NCBI GenBank assembly: GCA_964522605.1
Contig: CAZFWV010000009.1
Coordinates: 1-52,937, forward strand
Origin: CAVZLD01 sp964522605
GTDB lineage: Bacteria; Planctomycetota; Planctomycetia; Pirellulales; Pirellulaceae
DNA: 52,937 bases
Direction of reading: 5' to 3'
The position numbers were made by a program, and so were the translations under genes. This document shows, in pieces, positions 47,139 through 52,937 of the stretch. Under the pieces are notes generated by a model. It made no database searches and was not told the origin of the DNA. It worked only from the letters and a program-made list of their open reading frames with translations. Within the stretch, counting starts at the first letter, position 1. Each line of letters starts with the position of its first letter.

Positions 47139-48146
47139 ATGCCTTTGGTACCGATGCGAATCCTGTTGGATCACGCTGCCGCGAACGATTATGGGGTCGC
47201 GGCCTTCAATGTTAACAATATGGAACAGATTCAAGCGATCATGGAGGCCGCTCAGGAGACCGAGTCGCCGGTGATCATTCAGGCTTCGCGCGGCGCACGG
47301 GCTTACTCGCAAGATGCCTACTTGCGCCACCTGATGCTGGCCGCTGCGGAACTTTATCCCCATTTGCCGGTCGCGATGCACCAGGATCATGGGAACAGCG
47401 TGAAGACGTGTCAAAGCGCAATCGAAAACGGATTCACGTCGGTGATGATGGATGGTTCCCTGCAGGAAGATGGGAAAACTCCCGCTTCGTTTGAATACAA
47501 CGTGGATGTTACGCGCAAGGTCGTCGAACTGGCTCATCCCCGAAACGTATCCGTCGAGGGTGAATTGGGATGCCTGGGATCGCTGGAAACCGGCCAGGGA
47601 GAAAAGGAAGATGGTCATGGCGCCGAGGGAGTTCTATCCCACGACCAGCTGTTGACCGATCCGGAACAGGCTGCCGAATTCGTCGAAGCGACCGGTGTGG
47701 ATGCCTTGGCCGTCGCGATCGGAACCAGTCACGGTGCCTATAAATTCACGAGGAAGCCGGATGGCGAGGTCCTGGCGATGGATCGCATCGAGGAGATTCA
47801 TCGGCGGTTGCCCAATACGCATCTGGTGATGCACGGTAGCAGTTCAGTTCCTCAGGAACTGCAAGATATCATCAACAAATACGGTGGCCAGATTCGCCAG
47901 ACCTGGGGCGTTCCGGTGGAAGAAATTCAGCGCGGGATCAAGTCCGGGGTCCGGAAGATCAACGTGGATACCGACAATCGGCTGGCCATCACCGGAGCGA
48001 TCCGCAAGGTCTTCGCCGAGCATCCGGAGAAGTTTGATCCGCGCGACTATCTAAAACCGGCTCGCGAGGCGATGAAGCAGGTCTGCATCGACCGGATGGT
48101 TGCCTTTGGCCAGGCCGGCAATGCGGGCAAGATCAAGCTCAGCTAG
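47139..48146 (+). CDS. fba: Class II fructose-bisphosphate aldolase
   Basis: A 335-residue zinc-dependent aldolase: AAFNVNNMEQIQAIMEAA, zinc-site HQDHGNSVKTC, SVMMDGS, VEGELGCLGSLETGQGEKED, AVAIGTSHGAYKF, VMHGSSSVP and GVRKINVDTDNRLA are all present. It splits fructose-1,6-bisphosphate into glyceraldehyde-3-phosphate and dihydroxyacetone phosphate in glycolysis, and runs in reverse in gluconeogenesis. The length fits the longer type of class II enzymes (CbbA-like). AAGGAG precedes the start. Confidence 0.96.
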   Translation: MPLVPMRILLDHAAANDYGVAAFNVNNMEQIQAIMEAAQETESPVIIQASRGARAYSQDAYLRHLMLAAAELYPHLPVAMHQDHGNSVKTCQSAIENGFTSVMMDGSLQEDGKTPASFEYNVDVTRKVVELAHPRNVSVEGELGCLGSLETGQGEKEDGHGAEGVLSHDQLLTDPEQAAEFVEATGVDALAVAIGTSHGAYKFTRKPDGEVLAMDRIEEIHRRLPNTHLVMHGSSSVPQELQDIINKYGGQIRQTWGVPVEEIQRGIKSGVRKINVDTDNRLAITGAIRKVFAEHPEKFDPRDYLKPAREAMKQVCIDRMVAFGQAGNAGKIKLS

Positions 48147-48252
48147 CACAGTCTCGGTTGCCCTACTGCGGCGCGGTCGGTAGAATCCCGACCCGCCGCC
48201 CGAGCGGCGCAGAAGGTCGTGCAGTTTCCACTTCGTCAAGGATGACGTATCG

Positions 48253-49377
48253 ATGAGCACGGAGGCGATCCGTCAGGAGATGGGCCGAACCGAGGCCGAA
48301 GAACTATCGGCTGGCCAGGCGATTCTGCGGCAGGAAGGGGAGGCCTTGCTGCAGTTGGCGGAGCAGTTGGACCGGCCCTTTTGTCGGGCCGTGGACTATC
48401 TCTACCAGTGCCGCGGCTGCGTCATTGTCAGCGGCATGGGCAAAGCAGGGCTCGTGGGGCAGAAGATCGCCGCCACACTTGCTTCCACGGGCACTCGCAG
48501 CCACTTCCTCCACCCGGCCGAGGCGATCCATGGCGATTTGGGCCGAATTCATCGCGATGACGTCGTGCTGATGCTGTCTCATAGCGGGGAAACGGAGGAG
48601 GTTGTGCGTCTGCTGCCTTCCCTGCAATCGCTGCCGGTTCCCATTCTGGCCGTGACCGGCAGGCCCCACAGCAGTCTCGCTCAACGAGCCACGGTCACAC
48701 TGTGGATTGGAGCGATTGCGGAAGCGGGGCGATTGCAGCTGGCTCCGAGTACGAGTACGACCGCGATGCTCGCCTTGGGGGACGCCCTCGCCCTGGTCAC
48801 CAGTCAGCGCCGCGGTTTCAGTCGAGAAGATTTCGCCCGCTTTCATCCCGGAGGTTCACTCGGCCGGCAACTGGCGCGCGTCGAGGACCTGATGCGGCCT
48901 GCCGAACAATGCCGTGTGGCGATCGACACACAATCCGTCCGTCACGTGCTCGTGTCTCTGGGGCGTCCGGGTCGTCGGTGTGGTGCGGTCTTGTTGACCG
49001 ATTCGAAACAGTGTCTTACCGGCATCTTCACAGATAGCGATTTGGCGCGGATTCTGGAACGGCAGCAAGATGTGGCGCTTGATCGGCCCATTAAAGAAGT
49101 CATGACAAAGTCGCCCACGTATGTGACCGAAGGAACGATGATTTCGGCGGCGATCGAGCTGCTGGTCCAACGAAAGATCAGCGAATTGCCGGTTGTCGAT
49201 CATCATCGCCATCCGATCGGACTGATCGATATCACGGATGTCGTCGAATTGCTGCCGCATGATGGCTTCTTACCCGAGGCGACTGCGGGGACAGCGAATG
49301 CACCGCATCCGTCCCCATTCAGTTGTTCGCCACCCGTAATCCTGCCTTTGCCGAACCGTCCTGCTGGATCTTCGTAG
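48253..49377 (+). CDS. kdsD: D-arabinose-5-phosphate isomerase (KdsD/KpsF/GutQ)
   Basis: A 374-residue protein. A SIS sugar-isomerase domain (about 40-205: SGMGKAGLVGQKIAATLAST, HPAEAIHGDLGRI, SHSGETEEVV, ALGDALALV) is followed by two CBS domains (about 215-340: TDSDLARILER, MTKSPTYVTEG, ISELPVVDHHRHPIGLIDI). A 35-residue Pro/Ser-rich tail is longer than usual. It converts ribulose-5-phosphate to arabinose-5-phosphate, the first step to Kdo. The stop abuts the ATG of kdsC, giving a tight operon with it. Confidence 0.95.
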   Translation: MSTEAIRQEMGRTEAEELSAGQAILRQEGEALLQLAEQLDRPFCRAVDYLYQCRGCVIVSGMGKAGLVGQKIAATLASTGTRSHFLHPAEAIHGDLGRIHRDDVVLMLSHSGETEEVVRLLPSLQSLPVPILAVTGRPHSSLAQRATVTLWIGAIAEAGRLQLAPSTSTTAMLALGDALALVTSQRRGFSREDFARFHPGGSLGRQLARVEDLMRPAEQCRVAIDTQSVRHVLVSLGRPGRRCGAVLLTDSKQCLTGIFTDSDLARILERQQDVALDRPIKEVMTKSPTYVTEGTMISAAIELLVQRKISELPVVDHHRHPIGLIDITDVVELLPHDGFLPEATAGTANAPHPSPFSCSPPVILPLPNRPAGSS

Positions 49378-49896
49378 ATGAAACTGGAAGAACGTTGTCA
49401 GCGTGTTGAACTTGTGCTTTCCGACGTTGACGGTGTGTTAACGGACGGTGGCGTAATCTTTGACAATCAGGGAATCGAGATCAAGAAGTTCCACATTCGG
49501 GACGGCTTGGGTATCAAACTCTGGCAGCGCGCTGGTTTTGAGTTCGGAATCGTTACGGCGCGCAGCTCCCACATTGTCAAAGTCCGCGCGGCGGAACTGG
49601 GAATCGGGATTATCCGCCAGGGGTTTGAGGAGAAGTTACCCATTCTTCGCGAAATCATTGCGCAGCGCGGAATCAGCCCGAAAGAAGTCTGCTTCATTGG
49701 GGATGATCTAACGGATCTGGCCGCCATTCAACTGGTTGGAGTTGGTGTCGCCGTCGCCGATGCGGCTCCGGAAGTTCGGGCAGCGGCCGATTACGTGACA
49801 CGCCTGGGTGGTGGTCAGGGTGCCGTGCGGGAGACAATCGAGTTCATTCTCAAAGCCAAGAACCGTTGGGTGGATCTAATCCGCAAGTATCAGTGA
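49378..49896 (+). CDS. kdsC: Kdo-8-phosphate phosphatase
   Basis: A 172-residue HAD phosphatase of the C0/type III KdsC group. SDVDGVLTDGGV has the nucleophile D16 and acid D18. RDGLGIKLWQRAGFEFGIVTARSS and CFIGDDLTDLAAIQLVG supply the other catalytic loops, and VTRLGGGQGAVRE is the C-terminal tail that enters the neighbour's active site. It removes phosphate from Kdo-8-phosphate. There is no spacing to kdsD upstream, and its stop overlaps the start of the large OstA-like gene (GTGA). Confidence 0.96.
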   Translation: MKLEERCQRVELVLSDVDGVLTDGGVIFDNQGIEIKKFHIRDGLGIKLWQRAGFEFGIVTARSSHIVKVRAAELGIGIIRQGFEEKLPILREIIAQRGISPKEVCFIGDDLTDLAAIQLVGVGVAVADAAPEVRAAADYVTRLGGGQGAVRETIEFILKAKNRWVDLIRKYQ

Positions 49897-52800
49897 AGTC
49901 ATTCGAATGGAAGCGCTCGGCGATGAGTCTGGCGATCGTACTGGTCGTCTACTCGATCTATGTCCTGGCCATCGTGCCTTGGATTGAGCCCTCGTTGCGG
50001 CGTCAGGATGCGGTCGCTCCCGGTCCGGGTCCCTTCGAAGTCCGTTCGACCGATCGCTTTCAACAGCAACTGAAACAGTGGTTTCCCGCGGACTCGTGGG
50101 AAATGCGTCAACCCAATGTTCTGCATAGTCAGGGGATGACGGTCCTTTTCGAAGACTATCGCCCCAATGAAGACGGAACCGTCCACATTCATCCCTGCAC
50201 GGTCGTCTATGTGCAGGATCAGGATCCGGTCGATTCGCGGAACGCCTCTCCCCTGATTCTCCAGGCGCCCGATGGAGCGCTGTTGCAGTTGAATCGTCCG
50301 TTGGATCTGCGATCCGGGCAGGTGGGCCAGCCAGTCGAAGGCCGCCTGTTGGGGAAGATTCGCATTCACAGCCCGGGTACGGAGGATGGCCGGGGGCGGT
50401 TGAACATTCTTACGTCCAATGTGCAGATTAAGCCCCAACGTCTGTGGACTCCGCATGAGGTGCTTGTTGAATTCGACAACAGTACGGCTCGTGGCCAAGA
50501 CCTGATGATCAAGCTGGTCCCTGGCCAGTGGAATGGCGCTCAGCGCGATCCGACCGGAATGGGGGGAATCCGTTCACTGGAACTTGTGCGCCTGGAACAT
50601 CTGCACCTGGAGATCGAATCGCCCGAGTCATCACCTCAAGAGTCTCGTGACGGGGAAGAGTCCGTCGCCGTACCCACGGTCGATGTCGACTGTCGCGGTC
50701 CGTTTCGAATTGATTTTGCACAAAAAATTGCCACCTTCGAAGACGACGTTTCTCTTCGACGGCGCGAACCGGGTGGTGTCGAGGACACGTTGCGCTGTGA
50801 GGTTCTTTCGCTGTTTCTCGATCCCGTGAAAACGGCGGAACCGTCGGCGTCGCCCGAAGACGCGGATCCTCAGAAAGTGAAGGTCCCGCGCTGGACGGTT
50901 CGTCAGGTCGTTGCGGAGGGGAATCCGGCGGAGCTCAACGTGGCGTCGCGGAAAGCCTGGGTCCGCGGACGCAAGTTGCTGTACGATCTGCAGCAACGAC
51001 GGTTTCGCCTTTGGTCTTCCGAGCAGGATCCGAACGATCAAGTCCAGCTGCGGCAGGATCAACATGAAGTTCAGGCGCGAGACCTGGATTGCCAATTGGC
51101 GGAAGATCGTTCGATTCAGCAATTAACGGCAACCGGCCCGGGGCGTTACCAGGGCGTTCTGTCCGGCGACAATCTCGAGTCCGTCCAGGCGTCGTGGGGC
51201 GGAAAACTGGCGCTTCAACGCGATGGGGAAGATCAGGTTCTGTCGTTGCACCGCAGCGTGCAGGTGCAGTTGGGAGCGTCGCGGACGATTGAAGCGGGCG
51301 AGATGCATCTTTGGCTCGAGTCGGCACCGCGCGTGTTGCTGGACGGTGGAGGCGCTCCCGGCGATTTACGACCCAAGCGGCTGCTGGCACTCGTCCAGGC
51401 GGATGGAGAATCCGCCCAAGCGGTTCGGATTCGATCTCCCGAACTGAGTGGTCAGACCGCGCGGCTGGAGGCCTTGTTCCACCATCGCCCGCCTCAGGCC
51501 GTCACGCGAATTCGTCCTGTTTCGACCACCCGCCGCGAACCCCAAGGTCGCATTCGCGGCATTCAGCCGGGTCCCGTTGCCGCCCCGTCACCTTCCCGCG
51601 AGTTGGAAGTTGAAGGCCAGTCCGTCAACGTGGTGTTTGTGCTTCATGGGCGAGAAATCGCGGTGCAACAGGTTGCCTTGCGAGGACAAGCGCAGTTGCG
51701 CCAGCGTGACGCGCAGCAGCCTGAAGCGGAATCGTTTTTGTTGTTTGCCGATGCGGTCGATGTTCAAGATCTGAATGGACAGGGCGGACACTACGTCGTC
51801 GCCAGTGGGCGTCCGGTACGAATTCAAACCGACCGGCTCACTTTGCAGTCTGATCAACTTCAGCTGGACCGTGTTCAGAATCGACTTTGGACCGAGGGCC
51901 CAGGTCGGGCAACGATTCGCGTCGATCGCGACCTGCAGGGCCGACCTTTGTCCGAGACCCAGTCGATGACGGTCGACTGGCGGCGGCAAATGGATTTCGA
52001 CGGCGCAACCATCCGTTTTGTCGGCGATATCCAGGTTGTCGGCGAGATGCAGCGGATGCGTGCCGAACAATTGGCCGTTGGGCTGAATCGGCGCGTTGAT
52101 TTTGCCGCACCGCAACCGCGAAACGGCGAACTCCAGATTCGCAAGATCCAGGCCGACGGAAATGTGCTTGTCGAGAGTCGTGAATTGATCGACGGACAAC
52201 AGCAATCCACCAGCTATCTGCAAGTCCCTCACCTGCAGGTCGATCAGCAGACAGGGGACGCCCAGGCGAGCGGCCCCGGGCGGATGGTCGTCATTCGAAA
52301 AGGGTTCGCTCAAGGTTTGACCATGCCGGGTCAGACCTCCCCGGCCCCGGCAGAGGTCGACAGCCGACTGACGTTTGTGCAAATCGATTTTCAGCGGCAG
52401 TTACAGGGAGATCTGCGGCGGCACGTGGTCGAGTTTCGGGACCGCGTGCAGGTGCTCTACGGTCCGGTTCAGAGTTGGAACGAAACGCTCCAAGTGCATG
52501 CGACATTGGGACCCGATCAAGTTCTGCTGAACTGTGATCAGCTGACGCTCGCCGAAGGAACACTCCTGCCCAATGGCAAACGCTCGGTGACAATGGCCGC
52601 CCTCGGCAACGCCTACGTGGAAGGCGAGTCGTTTACCGCTCGGGGAGAAAGAGTTTCGTACGAGCAGGCCAAAGATCTGCTCGTGCTTGAAGGCACGACA
52701 CGGGTCGACGCGGTTCTGTCACACCAAGCCCGAGTCGGAGCACGCCGCTCCGAACATGCCGCACGGAAGATTCTCTATTGGCCCCAAAGCCAGCGCGTCG

Positions 52801-52901
52801 AAGTGGATGACGCGCGGTACCTCGACCTGAGTAATCTCGGGGGCGCGGCCTGGGGCGGCGCCAGTAGTGGCGCAGGCAGCCCGACGTCGCGCGGTCGCTG
52901 A
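49893..52901 (+). CDS. Giant LptC/LptA (OstA)-like lipopolysaccharide-transport protein
   Basis: A 1002-residue protein. One N-terminal membrane segment (MSLAIVLVVYSIYVLAIVPW) is preceded by basic residues, then comes a very long beta-rich extracytoplasmic part with OstA/LptA-like strand repeats (LDLRSGQVGQPVEGRLLGKI, LDRVQNRLWTEGPGRATIRV, VVGEMQRMRAEQLAVGL, VLLNCDQLTLAEG). A Gly/Ala/Ser tail ends it. The GTG at 49893 overlaps the kdsC stop (GTGA); an ATG at 49923 with GGAAG is an alternative start. In proteobacteria kdsD-kdsC is followed by lptC-lptA-lptB, so this gene holds the lptC/lptA place as one large protein, roughly four times their usual size. The ATG at 52934 may start the next gene. 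Confidence 0.8.
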   Translation: MKSFEWKRSAMSLAIVLVVYSIYVLAIVPWIEPSLRRQDAVAPGPGPFEVRSTDRFQQQLKQWFPADSWEMRQPNVLHSQGMTVLFEDYRPNEDGTVHIHPCTVVYVQDQDPVDSRNASPLILQAPDGALLQLNRPLDLRSGQVGQPVEGRLLGKIRIHSPGTEDGRGRLNILTSNVQIKPQRLWTPHEVLVEFDNSTARGQDLMIKLVPGQWNGAQRDPTGMGGIRSLELVRLEHLHLEIESPESSPQESRDGEESVAVPTVDVDCRGPFRIDFAQKIATFEDDVSLRRREPGGVEDTLRCEVLSLFLDPVKTAEPSASPEDADPQKVKVPRWTVRQVVAEGNPAELNVASRKAWVRGRKLLYDLQQRRFRLWSSEQDPNDQVQLRQDQHEVQARDLDCQLAEDRSIQQLTATGPGRYQGVLSGDNLESVQASWGGKLALQRDGEDQVLSLHRSVQVQLGASRTIEAGEMHLWLESAPRVLLDGGGAPGDLRPKRLLALVQADGESAQAVRIRSPELSGQTARLEALFHHRPPQAVTRIRPVSTTRREPQGRIRGIQPGPVAAPSPSRELEVEGQSVNVVFVLHGREIAVQQVALRGQAQLRQRDAQQPEAESFLLFADAVDVQDLNGQGGHYVVASGRPVRIQTDRLTLQSDQLQLDRVQNRLWTEGPGRATIRVDRDLQGRPLSETQSMTVDWRRQMDFDGATIRFVGDIQVVGEMQRMRAEQLAVGLNRRVDFAAPQPRNGELQIRKIQADGNVLVESRELIDGQQQSTSYLQVPHLQVDQQTGDAQASGPGRMVVIRKGFAQGLTMPGQTSPAPAEVDSRLTFVQIDFQRQLQGDLRRHVVEFRDRVQVLYGPVQSWNETLQVHATLGPDQVLLNCDQLTLAEGTLLPNGKRSVTMAALGNAYVEGESFTARGERVSYEQAKDLLVLEGTTRVDAVLSHQARVGARRSEHAARKILYWPQSQRVEVDDARYLDLSNLGGAAWGGASSGAGSPTSRGR

Positions 52902-52937
52902 ATCGACTCGAAGATCCCCTGCTCTCTGATTTCATGA

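Overview
The window is a piece of a planctomycete chromosome. The evidence is the combination of a PSCyt1-DUF1549-DUF1553 protein with a DUF1501 partner, a DUF1559 pseudopilin-like protein, Tat-exported Gfo/Idh/MocA proteins, moderately high GC, and intergenic spacers filled with short palindromic repeats. No rRNA, tRNA, CRISPR array, phage gene or transposase was found. There is one 100-N assembly gap at 19495-19594. About 36 protein genes fill most of the sequence, and many smaller or antisense open frames are shadows of these.

Layout. 1-4932: 3' part of a giant surface/pseudopilin-like protein cut by the window edge. 4933-5634: repeat spacer. 5635-9728: two-gene PSCyt1/DUF1549/DUF1553 + DUF1501 operon. 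9944-19157 (all minus): a PII protein, then a split pair (circularly permuted ATP-grasp, alpha-E), a fused ATP-grasp::alpha-E paralogue, a transglutaminase-like protein, and the KtrB/KtrA-type potassium uptake pair. 19979-22796: MarR regulator and sucrose-phosphate synthase carrying its own phosphatase domain. 22880-25918 (minus): an exported helical protein, a YdjC/ChbG-family protein lacking its metal ligands, and an exported MocA-type oxidoreductase. 26234-28180: YjhG/YagF-type sugar-acid dehydratase. 28368-28838: zinc-ribbon membrane protein. 29599-31660: groES-groEL. 31973-37747: a HEAT-repeat exported protein, transketolase, and an LpoB/COG3014 lipoprotein pair. 37991-42509 (minus): an ABC ATPase, its permease, and a membrane-anchored helical-repeat protein. 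43187-44185: DUF1559 protein. 44260-45582 (minus): L-fuconate dehydratase. 46089-46994: lipoprotein. 47139-48146: class II fructose-bisphosphate aldolase. 48253-52901: kdsD-kdsC and a very large LptC/LptA (OstA)-like protein.

How the genes fit together. Several point to the Gram-negative envelope: Kdo synthesis and LPS export (kdsD, kdsC, OstA-like), LpoB-type lipoproteins, ABC export and pseudopilins. Others are central or sugar-acid metabolism: aldolase, transketolase, fuconate and xylonate-type dehydratases, and sucrose synthesis. The ATP-grasp/alpha-E/transglutaminase block is the least understood multi-gene system here; it is probably a peptide or amide-bond modification system.

Most noteworthy signals: a candidate structured RNA gene with its own sigma70-like promoter and terminator (about 45673-45937, minus); a YdjC-family protein with all three metal ligands replaced; the duplicated ATP-grasp/alpha-E module in which one copy has altered active-site motifs; a promoter plus Fur-like palindrome ahead of the DUF1559 gene; and at least eight different palindromic or direct repeat families spread over the spacers. 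All functional calls are from reading the sequence; no database search was run.
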